Assembly: GCA_009692005.1 (NCBI GenBank)
Contig: SHZZ01000017.1
Span: 1 to 60,349, forward strand
DNA: 60,349 nucleotides
Origin: Gemmataceae bacterium
Lineage (GTDB): Bacteria > Planctomycetota > Planctomycetia > Gemmatales > Gemmataceae
Direction of reading: 5' to 3'
Below are positions 51,569-59,550 of the stretch, one piece after another. Under the pieces are notes generated by a model that did not search any database, had not been told where the DNA came from, and was given only the letters and a program-made list of their open reading frames with translations. The position numbers were made by a program, and so were the translations under genes. The stretch's first letter is position 1. The number at the start of each line of letters is the position of its first letter.

Positions 51569-54223
51569 TTAACCAGAAAAATCCCGCCGCTGGAAAGTCA
51601 TGAACCGCCGGTCTTTCTTGTAAGGAGACTCGCCAATCCGGATCATTTTGGCCTTGGCCAGCTTATAGCGGTAGTTGTTGGTTATTGGATCGACCACCCG
51701 GTGAGCCAGCGCGTTGAACGGATTATCCGGATAAAGGAAATAGGTGAACAACACGCCCGGGGGCACGGCAGCAGTAACCATGGCCACCCCTTCGATCTGC
51801 CCTTTGCCAATGCGGATGTGCCCTTCCCTCTCCAACCAGGAGAATTTGATCTCGTCCGCTTCCACGCGATTGAATCCCCCGGTTTGAATGAGAACATCGT
51901 CGTTAGTCAATCGGACCATGTCCCCGCTCTCCACCCCGCGGGCCTTGGCATCGTCTGGGTGAATCTCAACGAAGTTCCCGGGCCACCGGGCAGCCATGTA
52001 CGGCTTTCTTAGGTCGTCAAACCCGGATTGCCAGGCTTCATTAATTCGACCGCAAGTCACCCACAACTCGCCCTTCAGAGCATCCGGCTTGATGCGGGCG
52101 TAGAAATCGGCAAACAGTTCCCAGGGACTCTTGATCAGGAGCGCCTTCCCCGAATGGGTATTGAACGCCGTCAGCCACTTGGCATGAGTAGTTGGCCCTT
52201 CCAAGTCGGCGGGTTTGAGCGTGCTGTCGTGCAGGCGGACAGTGCCAACCAATTTCCCCTCCTCGATTCGGACGGGGCACTGGATGCCGGTGGTTCCCAT
52301 GGCGCGCAAAGATTCGTGGCCCTTTTTCCCATCCCGATTAGCCTTCCAAACCAGAGGGTAATAGTCGAGAACATCGCCACGGCTAAACCGGGCCGCTTCC
52401 TCAAACACCGCGTTGCCATCGGCCCAATGGTACCCAGAGAACCCCATGGCCTGGGCAAAACGGGCGATGGCACGCCAATCCGGTTCCGCCTCGCCGGGAG
52501 CGTCGTAGAACTTCGGGTAAAGCCGCAAGCGCCTTTCTCCATTGCAACGCGACCCGTCATGTTCTCCCCAGGCGGCGGCGGGAAGGACAATGTCGGCAAG
52601 TTCGGTGTTCAACGGATTGACCGGGTACAAGTCGGAATCCACCAGCACCATGCCACCCGATTCCACCCGCTTGATGAGCGCTGCTACGATGTCATCTTTG
52701 TTTACGCTGGTGGGTTGATGGGGATTTTCCACCGTCAGCTTTCGCACCGTGCGGGCCAATTCCTGGCTGGCAGTCATGGCGCCAGTCCAAGTTGTGCCGA
52801 TCACCCACAGGAAGCGAACCTGGCCCTTTTCCACCCAGCGGTCGAGGTCGAGTTCCACTTTCCTTCGCCCGGGCAGCCGTTCCGGGGATTTTTCCCGTGG
52901 GTACGGGGCAGCGCCCATCCAGCCGCGCTGATGCCCTCCAAGGCGGCTGACCATTCTGCCGGGCCGGTTCCCCGAGCCGCAAAGCAATGCCAGAGATGCC
53001 AGGCTCGCCGTGTTGAGGTAGTTATTGCTCCAGTAATTGCCTTTTTCAAAGAGAAAGGTGGCCTTGGGCTTGGCCTTGCCGGCGCCAGAAAGCAGTTTTG
53101 CCGCCTTCAGGATCTTCTCTTTCGGGATGCCGGTTTCCTTCGCAGCGAAAGCGAGTGAGGCCGGTTCGTGGGCCAGCAGCCACTTTTTGTAGGAGGCGAA
53201 ATCGGCCGCCCCGATATCTCCCCAGGTGGTTCGCCATTGCCAGGGCGTATTGCGGGTGCCGCGCCCGAAGCCGCTGTCGATCTCCCAGGCATTGGCCACC
53301 CATTGCTGGAGGAATTCCTTGTCCTCCCAACCGTTTTCCAAAATGATCCGGCCAAGTGCCATGTGCAACAGGGCATCGGTGCCGGGAATGATTTGCAGGA
53401 AAAGTCCCCCATTGGCCTCGGCGTAAGCCACCCCCATGGTTCGCCGGGGGACGACAAAGACCATCGTGGCCTTCGAGCGCATCATCCATTCCGTAAAGAC
53501 CACGGTTTTTGATTCATAGGGGTCGGTGCCGGAGAGGAATAACACCTCAGCGCTTTTAAAGTCTTCATAGGCGGCGCTGAAGGTGAGAATGCCAGCATCA
53601 TCCATTCCCGCAGTGTCGTTGGACATGGAAGGTTTGTCATGGACGGCAAAGGCCGGCGTCTTGATGGATTCAAATGCCAGCTTGCTGATGGCATAGGTGT
53701 TTTCGAAAAACTCGTAGGAGTAGGTTTTCATGCCCCAGGCTGCTTCGCCGTGTTTCGCAAGCACATGCTTGCTGACCGCAGCCATCACCTCGATGGCGGT
53801 ATCCCAACTGATGCGGGCCAAACGGCCGCCAATCCTCGCCTGGGGGAAGCGCAGCCTGTCTTGTGTGGGGCCGTTGGGGTTGTGGCATTTCAACGCCAGC
53901 GTTCCGCCGCGGATGGAATGGTTCCCACCCGGGTTGACAACTTGGGCCTCAATGTCCGCCACAATAACGCAGTGATGGGGCTTCCCGCCGGACAAAACCG
54001 TGGTGTGCTGATTGGGGCTGACCCATGCGCCTTCAAAGCCGGTGGGAAAATCGGCGCCAAAGGCGTTGTCCTTTGCCCCCGGCCCACCTTCACGGCCCAC
54101 CGGCCAGGTATAAACCTTGAACCCGCAGCCCACTATGCAGTAAGCGCAAACCGTCGCTTGCACTTTCGCGTCTGCCGGGGGCAGGGGCGCGCGGTCATTC
54201 CTTACATAAACCGGCAGTTCCAT
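51569..54223 (-). CDS. Molybdopterin oxidoreductase of the arsenite oxidase / iodate reductase family, large subunit
   Basis: An 884-residue DMSO-reductase-superfamily enzyme. The N-terminal cluster site is CAYCIVGC (Cys26, Cys29, Cys33) with Ser103 (NHSIRGG) where most relatives have a fourth Cys; this 3Fe-4S pattern marks the AioA branch. Arsenite-site positions of AioA compare as follows: His195 kept, Glu203 is Asp203 here (HDKPSMSND), Arg427 and His431 in RLGGHQRG kept. No signal peptide, so it is probably carried out by the Tat signal of the Rieske subunit 97 bases upstream. The family holds arsenite oxidase (AioA), iodate reductase (IdrA) and uncharacterised relatives. The pentaheme partner favours IdrA. 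Classical AioA is about 825 residues, so this one is longer. Confidence 0.88.
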   Translation of the reverse strand: MELPVYVRNDRAPLPPADAKVQATVCAYCIVGCGFKVYTWPVGREGGPGAKDNAFGADFPTGFEGAWVSPNQHTTVLSGGKPHHCVIVADIEAQVVNPGGNHSIRGGTLALKCHNPNGPTQDRLRFPQARIGGRLARISWDTAIEVMAAVSKHVLAKHGEAAWGMKTYSYEFFENTYAISKLAFESIKTPAFAVHDKPSMSNDTAGMDDAGILTFSAAYEDFKSAEVLFLSGTDPYESKTVVFTEWMMRSKATMVFVVPRRTMGVAYAEANGGLFLQIIPGTDALLHMALGRIILENGWEDKEFLQQWVANAWEIDSGFGRGTRNTPWQWRTTWGDIGAADFASYKKWLLAHEPASLAFAAKETGIPKEKILKAAKLLSGAGKAKPKATFLFEKGNYWSNNYLNTASLASLALLCGSGNRPGRMVSRLGGHQRGWMGAAPYPREKSPERLPGRRKVELDLDRWVEKGQVRFLWVIGTTWTGAMTASQELARTVRKLTVENPHQPTSVNKDDIVAALIKRVESGGMVLVDSDLYPVNPLNTELADIVLPAAAWGEHDGSRCNGERRLRLYPKFYDAPGEAEPDWRAIARFAQAMGFSGYHWADGNAVFEEAARFSRGDVLDYYPLVWKANRDGKKGHESLRAMGTTGIQCPVRIEEGKLVGTVRLHDSTLKPADLEGPTTHAKWLTAFNTHSGKALLIKSPWELFADFYARIKPDALKGELWVTCGRINEAWQSGFDDLRKPYMAARWPGNFVEIHPDDAKARGVESGDMVRLTNDDVLIQTGGFNRVEADEIKFSWLEREGHIRIGKGQIEGVAMVTAAVPPGVLFTYFLYPDNPFNALAHRVVDPITNNYRYKLAKAKMIRIGESPYKKDRRFMTFQRRDFSG

Positions 54224-54320
54224 TCTTGGCTTCCTTTCAACCGCCCAGGGCGAGCGAATTGGCCCTTATTTCCCCTGTTATTTGGGTAAACAACAGAGTT
54301 TTTCCCTGCAAGCGCCAGCA

Positions 54321-54884
54321 TCATCCGGGCTTGGCCTTGTTGTCGCCAAACCCAAAAAGCAGCCCAAAAATTCCCACCGCCAAAATGTTCTCTCCTTCCA
54401 CTTCCAACACCACCTGGGGCAACCCTTGTGTGGCATGGCCGCTGACAACCATTCCATGGCGGGTCAGGTCAAAAGTGGTCAGGTGGCCAGGACACGGCCC
54501 GGCCATTCCCACCTCTGGATAAAACTTCTTTGACGGTATTTCCCACCCCATATGTGGACATAATGAACTAAAGGCCACGATGTCCTTCTTCGGCCCGACA
54601 CCACCTCCCCCTTCTTGGCCAAGCTTCACCAGAACCATGCGGCAATTGGAATGGTCCCAGGGATAGCGAAACTCCACCGCTTCCCCTGTTTTTACTTTGC
54701 CCAGTTCCGCTACTTTTTGCCGCGGATACTTCGCCAACTGCCCTTGCGCCCACCCCAGGCCGGGGAGAGTCACCGACATCATGGTGGCGCCGGAGGCAAA
54801 CAGGAAAGCACGGCGGTCAACAGGATTGCAGGGGCCAGGGCAGCCCGGCTCGGATTCCTCGAGTGGCACGCGAAAGGAACTCAT
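54321..54884 (-). CDS. Rieske iron-sulfur subunit of the AioB/IdrB type
   Basis: A 187-residue Rieske protein. DRRAFLFASGATMM with Arg24-Arg25 is a Tat signal. The cluster ligands are Cys109-Pro-His111 and Cys131-Pro-Gly-His134. The extra Cys pair that forms a disulfide in bc1-type Rieske proteins is replaced by Trp114 and Gly133, as in some AioB proteins. It passes electrons between the molybdenum subunit and a c-type cytochrome in the periplasm. Its ATG overlaps the stop of the pentaheme gene (54881-54884), and the molybdoenzyme follows. All three are therefore one operon. Confidence 0.92.
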   Translation of the reverse strand: MSSFRVPLEESEPGCPGPCNPVDRRAFLFASGATMMSVTLPGLGWAQGQLAKYPRQKVAELGKVKTGEAVEFRYPWDHSNCRMVLVKLGQEGGGGVGPKKDIVAFSSLCPHMGWEIPSKKFYPEVGMAGPCPGHLTTFDLTRHGMVVSGHATQGLPQVVLEVEGENILAVGIFGLLFGFGDNKAKPG

Positions 54885-57451
54885 GGCCCCACCTTCCCGC
54901 TATAGCGGCCGTAGGGTGGCAAGGGCGGCGGTTTATCTGCCAGCGGGTCGCCGCTCAAACTTTCTAAAAAAGCTTGCAAGTCCAGTTTCTCCTCTTTACT
55001 TAGCCCCATTCTCTTAAGAATGGGACTTTTGTTTTGATTCCTGCCTCCACCCTGGTCGTAAAATTCAATCACCTCAGACAGGGTTTTGAAAATGCCATTA
55101 TGCATGTAGGGCGGCGTGTGTTTCAATTCCCGCAGGCTGGCTGTGCGAAACTTTCCGGTGTCCTCGCTTCGCTTGGTTACATAATAAAGGCCAAAATCGT
55201 CGCGGGCCTGATCATAAACCGAGCGAGGAACTCCATTGGATGCCTGCTCGAAACGGAAGGTGATTTGTTTGTTCGGGCTGTTGAGGAAATCCGGGCTGGC
55301 AGGCACCCCGAGATTATGAAAACGGTCGTCGGAAAGCAACGCACCATCGTGGCATTGAATACAGTTGGCTTTGCCGGTAAAGATCCGGTACCCCCGCTTG
55401 GCCGACCCGCTAATGGCCTGGGCATCGCCCCGAAGGTAAGCATCGAAGGGAACATTTTTACTATTAAGCGTTCGCTGAAAAGCGGCAACGGCGCGGAGGG
55501 CGTTGGCCCAGGTGGGGAATTCTTCGCCAAAGACGGCTTTGAACCGAGCCCGGTATTCCGGCGCCTGGGCCAGCCTTTCTTCCGCCAGATCCGGGTCGAT
55601 GTTTCCCGCCACGGCGCCACTCCAGGCGCCATCATTTTGCTCCTCGATGCTTCCCCGGGAGCCATCCCAATTGTATTTCTCGAAATAAGCGACATTGAAA
55701 AGGGCGCTGGAATTGCGCCAATGACTGGCGCCGGCGCCTCCCATGGAGATGGCCGTCCGCGCCGTATATCCCGTGTGCGCCGGGTGGCAGGTATTGCAAC
55801 TCGTGCCCCCTTCCGCCGATAGCCGGGGCTCGAAAAACAACAGCCGCCCGAGTTCCACCTTTTCCTTACTCCAAGGGTTGTCCCTGGGCTCTGGCGGTGG
55901 AGGCAGAACGGTAATCGGACGGGGTTTTCTAAAAGCCAGGGCGGGGGAGTTATTAATTTCCTTCTGTTTCACTTCCGGGGCTGGAGGCAGCACAGAATAA
56001 TCCGGCAGCTCCGGTGTGGTGACTTGGATTGCTTCCGAAGCCAGCGACTTCAAGAAACCAAGCAACTGCTTTTTCTCGACAACCGTCAGGTTCAATCTTT
56101 TCAATCCGGCCCGTTGCCCCGGTCCTCCCCCCTGGTCGTAAAAGTCGATGACCTCGTCGAGAGTGTTGAAGCGTCCATCGTGCATGTAGGGCGCGGTGCG
56201 GGCTGCCTCCAGGAGGCTGGGGGTGCGGAAACTCCCGCGTTTAGTTTCCTGGAAGTTCACCACGAAGCGACCGGGATCGCTGGATAGGTTGCGATAGTTC
56301 GGGGTCCCCAGTCCGCGGAAAAACCGGCGAAAGGTCGTGTGCCGTTCCGGGTCCTCCAGCAACTCCGGCCTCGTGGTTAGGCCCAGGTCATGAAACTGGT
56401 GATCGCTAAAAAGCCCCGCAGGATGGCAACGCGCGCAATCCGCTTTGCCATCGAAGAGTTTCTTCCCCGCCTGCGCCTCGACGGACAGCGCCTTGCCATT
56501 CCCTTTTACGAATTGGTCGAAGGGAGAGGATCCCGAATGGAGGGATCCGCTGTAGGCCGCAAGGGATTTCAAAATCGTCCCAAAATCAGGTTCAGTTCCA
56601 AAGGCAGCCTGGAAGAGTTCCGCATATTCAGGCGCCTGTTTCATGCGTTCAATGAGCAACCGCCCGTCGGCAGCCATGAAGAAGGGCTCCGTGAGGTGAT
56701 CGCGGACAACGGTGGCCAGGTCCGCACTGGCCAGGCGCCCGTCCCAATACGCCGTCTTCAATTGCGAAATATTGAGCAATGTGGGTGTATTGCGGAATAG
56801 CGCCGTGCCGGGGTAGCCGATGCTTACAGCCATTCCATCGCTGAAAGCTTTTTCGGGCTGATGACAGGAAGAGCAACTGAGGGCGTTGCAGGCGGACAAC
56901 CGGTTATCGAAAAAAAGCGCTTTGCCCAGGGCAATCTGAAGGTCCGTCGGCGGCTTCAACAAAGGCGATAGGGGCGGAGCCATGGTCTCGGCCGGCCGGG
57001 TGCGGTTGATCTTTTCCCCGGGTTTATCCACACCCTTGGGGTTTTCGTTCCCTAGCTGGGCCAGATATTCCACCAGCAACTTTATGTCTTCACTTGAGAG
57101 CGTCTTGGCAAACCGTTTTGGCATGACGCCTTTCTCGAACCCGCCCGGCGCCACCATGGCGTCGGGGTCCAGAATCGATTCGCGAATGTATTCCTTGGCG
57201 GACATTTTGGGTTTACGCCCGGCAGCGGCCACCCCGAGTTTAGAAAGGTTGGGCCCGACTTCACCATCCGCGCCGGGCACGCCGGGAATGACATGGCAGT
57301 TCCCGCATCCGCCCCGGTTAAGGATGGCAACGACCGCGTTTGGCGCCGCGGGGGCTTGTCCACCATTCGCTTCTCCGCGAAGGCCGACAAGCGCCGCCAA
57401 TAGGAACAGGTCCAAGATGAGCCTGCCATGTATGTCCATGCCCTTTGGCAT
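54881..57451 (-). CDS. Pentaheme protein: cytochrome c domain fused to two MauG/CcP-type di-heme modules
   Basis: An 856-residue exported protein (hydrophobic segment LILDLFLLAALVGL). Residues ~38-140 are a mono-heme cytochrome c with CGNCH 49-53. Module A (~165-475) has CSSCH 193-197, CARCH 339-343 and PYMHDGRFNTLDEVIDFYDQ 421-440. Module B (~525-835) has CNTCH 552-556, CIQCH 697-701 and PYMHNGIFKTLSEVIEFYDQ 781-800. A and B are internal repeats of a bacterial di-heme peroxidase, joined by a Pro-rich linker (480-525). In iodate reducers two separate di-heme proteins (IdrP1, IdrP2) accompany IdrAB; here they may be one chain. Reaction is inference: electron transfer or peroxide removal. ATG 57451 follows gtgaggg; ATG 57439 is an alternative. 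Confidence 0.9.
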   Translation of the reverse strand: MPKGMDIHGRLILDLFLLAALVGLRGEANGGQAPAAPNAVVAILNRGGCGNCHVIPGVPGADGEVGPNLSKLGVAAAGRKPKMSAKEYIRESILDPDAMVAPGGFEKGVMPKRFAKTLSSEDIKLLVEYLAQLGNENPKGVDKPGEKINRTRPAETMAPPLSPLLKPPTDLQIALGKALFFDNRLSACNALSCSSCHQPEKAFSDGMAVSIGYPGTALFRNTPTLLNISQLKTAYWDGRLASADLATVVRDHLTEPFFMAADGRLLIERMKQAPEYAELFQAAFGTEPDFGTILKSLAAYSGSLHSGSSPFDQFVKGNGKALSVEAQAGKKLFDGKADCARCHPAGLFSDHQFHDLGLTTRPELLEDPERHTTFRRFFRGLGTPNYRNLSSDPGRFVVNFQETKRGSFRTPSLLEAARTAPYMHDGRFNTLDEVIDFYDQGGGPGQRAGLKRLNLTVVEKKQLLGFLKSLASEAIQVTTPELPDYSVLPPAPEVKQKEINNSPALAFRKPRPITVLPPPPEPRDNPWSKEKVELGRLLFFEPRLSAEGGTSCNTCHPAHTGYTARTAISMGGAGASHWRNSSALFNVAYFEKYNWDGSRGSIEEQNDGAWSGAVAGNIDPDLAEERLAQAPEYRARFKAVFGEEFPTWANALRAVAAFQRTLNSKNVPFDAYLRGDAQAISGSAKRGYRIFTGKANCIQCHDGALLSDDRFHNLGVPASPDFLNSPNKQITFRFEQASNGVPRSVYDQARDDFGLYYVTKRSEDTGKFRTASLRELKHTPPYMHNGIFKTLSEVIEFYDQGGGRNQNKSPILKRMGLSKEEKLDLQAFLESLSGDPLADKPPPLPPYGRYSGKVGP

Positions 57452-57595
57452 TCAGCCCTCACCGCTTTGCTTTTCTTTGGCGGCATTCTTTATTTCATGC
57501 AGCCCCAGGATTTTTGGCACCCAACCCCGGCCCTGATTTTACGGCTTTGGCTAACACACTGCGAATAAGAAAAAAGCGGCCCTGTTTCCAACCGA

Positions 57596-57611
57596 TAGAA
57601 ATGTCCCCATC
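57596..57611 (-). repeat. Inverse copy of the left IS end motif
   Basis: tagaaatgtccccatc is the exact reverse complement of 374-389, which lies in the repeats at the end of the left IS. The match does not extend far: flanking bases differ, so this may be a decayed end of a related element. It lies about 145 bases upstream of the pentaheme start. Confidence 0.4.
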
Positions 57612-57890
57612 AAGCTGCTTCCAAAGGATGCCTTCATTGGGGGACATCCAAGGGGGCCACCTTATCCTTTAGGGGCCATTCTAACTCCCCTCCGAAGGCT
57701 TTCCTCTCTCTTATCCACTGTGACACTTGGGTTGAAACATTACAGCCGGCAAGGCGGTGACAATGAAACTCTAGAAGGCAGCGAAAAGGCAGTTGCGATG
57801 GGAACCATCAAAGTTTCACTAAATTCGGACATCTTTCTGTCGAACTTAAGAGCGGGCTTTGGGCGGCGGGCGGTGCGCGCGTGAAACGCA

Positions 57891-57920
57891 AAACGCCGGG
57901 AGCGACTGCTCCCGGCGTTT
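57891..57920. terminator. Strong hairpin, possible terminator for the minus-strand cluster
   Basis: A perfect 13-bp stem, aaacgccgggagc with gctcccggcgttt, around a 4-base loop. On either strand only three T residues close the stem, and no further T-run follows, so termination strength is uncertain. It lies after the nanA fragment. Confidence 0.6.
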
Positions 57921-58033
57921 GCTAATAACCCTGGGCCGCGCATGTCCGCGGCAAAGTAAAAGCTCCCCGAGAGGAACACTCTTCGTAACAATACGCGCAT
58001 CACGTCCGAATCCAGGAAAAGAAACCGATGCTG

Positions 58034-58813
58034 TCAAGGCGCGCACGGAGTTGATGGTGTTGCACTTCCGTCACGATTCCCGTTCGGGAGCCGTGCGGGA
58101 CCGACCTCGACGCCCAGCAAGCCCATGACCGCTTTCGCCGCCGCCATGTAGCCGAAACCGGCGAGGAGTTCGATGAGTTGCACCGACCGGAACTGCTCGG
58201 CCCGCGCCGCCGCCAGCATGTACTCGTCCACGCCCCACGGGATGTCGAACCGGGCGTCCTGGGCGTGCAAGCAGTTCTGATAGGCCATCAGGTCGGCGTT
58301 CGTGAACTTGATGCTGGCCAGCGTGGGGATGCGATCCGCCGCTACCGCGAGGAACTCGGGCATCGGGAACTGCACGCCGGTCAGGACGGGAATGTCGTAG
58401 AAGTAGAACGGCACTGCCGGGGCCGTCCCCGCGATGTCGGCACAGCAGGCCACCAGCGCGTCGAGCGACTTCGGCTTGAAGTAGCTAGGGGCAAGTGCGG
58501 CGATGGCGTCGGCCCGAAGTTCCTGAGCCTGAGCCGCCAGCGTGCGGGCGTTGGCGAGGCAGTTCGAGCCGACGTGAACGACCAACCGCAACCCCGTGCC
58601 TCGGACGACTTCACTCCACCGGCGGGCCAGGGTGAGGCGCTCTTCAACGGTGAGGGAGTGGCTCTCACCCGTGCTACCGCCGATGAACACGGTCTTCACG
58701 CCGTTGCCGTGTAGGTGTTCGGCCTGCCGCTCGACGCCGGCAAGGTTCAGTTGGCCGTCGGGTTGGAAGGGTGTGTGGGTGGCGGCGACGAGGCCGTGCA
58801 GCTTGATCGTCAT
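58034..58813 (-). pseudogene. nanA: N-acetylneuraminate lyase-like (DapA/NanA family), C-terminally truncated
   Basis: From ATG 58813 the protein matches the class I aldolase family that cleaves sialic acid to pyruvate and N-acetylmannosamine: VFIGGSTGESHSLTVEER with the phosphate-binding loop, PFYFYDIPVLTG with the catalytic Tyr, and ASIKFTNADL with the Schiff-base Lys. It follows the family up to LGVEVGPARLPNGN (about 58090) and then diverges, ending after 259 residues, where relatives have about 300. The final helices are therefore lost. Its start overlaps the MFS gene (ATGA). G+C-rich codons contrast with the rest of the window. Active-site residues survive, but folding is doubtful. Confidence 0.75.
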
Positions 58814-59550
58814 CGAGGTTGCTCCTGGGAAGCGAGTTCGGGGCGAAGCCGGATGAGCAGCACCAACACGACCGAGAGGATGGCGAGTCCGGCGAAGCCG
58901 CCGAAGATCACGTTGAGCGGCACCTGCTTGCCTCGCAGCACGCCGAAGCCCCAATCGGCCAGCCCGCCGACGCTGATGCTGAAAAAGTTCATGATGCCGT
59001 AGCCGGTCGCCCGCAACTGCGGGAGCACGATCTGCGACAGGATGGGCATGTTGTTGCAGTCGAAGAAGCCCCAGCCGAGGCCGACCAAGAAGCCGATGGC
59101 GACGGCCAGCGTGCCGGCGTTGCCCACGCCGAAGATCGCCACCACGATCAGACTCATGCCAACAGCGCTGACGTAGATGCGGCCCCGGTTGTTCGTTCGC
59201 ACCCACCGATCCGCCAGCCAGCCGCCGGCGACGACCCCGAGGATGGCGGCGACCTGCCAGTAGAGCGTGGCCGCCACCCCTGCCTTGCCCTGACCGATGT
59301 TGAACTGCTTCTGGAGGATGGCCGGCATCCAGTCCCGCACCACCCACCCGGCCATCGCCGGCAGGGTGAAGTACAAGATCAGCAGGATGAAGGAAAAGCT
59401 GGTCAACAACTCACTGCCTGCACCGACAGGGGAAATCCGTGGAGCCGCCAGCCGCTCTTCCGATTTCGGTGCGTCCCGCAGGAAGATCACCAGCGGGACG
59501 GCGTACAGCATCCCCACGACGCCGCAGGCGGTGAAGGCGATCCGCCCGCC
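58810..59550 (-). pseudogene. MFS transporter, N-terminal part deleted
   Basis: The frame encodes the C-terminal portion of an MFS carrier: a helix with RIAFTACGVVGMLYAVPLVI, the linker RDAPKSEERL, and about six further helices (for example WVVRDWMPAILQKQFNIGQG and GFLVGLGWGFFDCNNMP). The first three to five helices are missing: the coding sequence joins directly to the kelch gene at about 59542-59550. In the sialic-acid clusters of planctomycetes this position holds a sialic-acid transporter. No intact start codon precedes it; translation would have to begin in the kelch frame. Confidence 0.78.

Larger units (their letters stand above)
57452..58033. other. Intergenic region, 582 bp, with possible IS-end remnant and hairpin
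   Basis: No convincing gene. It must hold the promoter for the minus-strand redox operon. It contains a 16-base match to the left IS end (57596-57611), a nearby cluster of gggg/cccc-flanked words (57600-57680) and a hairpin at 57891-57920. G+C rises from about 57850 onward, approaching the foreign-looking cluster. Confidence 0.6.

Noticed and set aside
52028-53158. Plus-strand open frame (376 codons) opposite the molybdoenzyme gene
   Set aside because: Antisense shadow; the minus-strand frame has clear cofactor and active-site motifs.
51569-54223. Assignment of the molybdoenzyme as formate dehydrogenase or nitrate reductase
   Set aside because: The cluster motif has three Cys and a Ser instead of four Cys, there is no selenocysteine or Cys active-site residue, and the Rieske partner fits the arsenite-oxidase family.
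58814-59347. N-terminal extension of the nanA frame over the MFS gene
   Set aside because: The extension is Arg/Gly-rich and unlike any protein; ATG 58813 begins the recognised aldolase and overlaps the MFS stop by ATGA.
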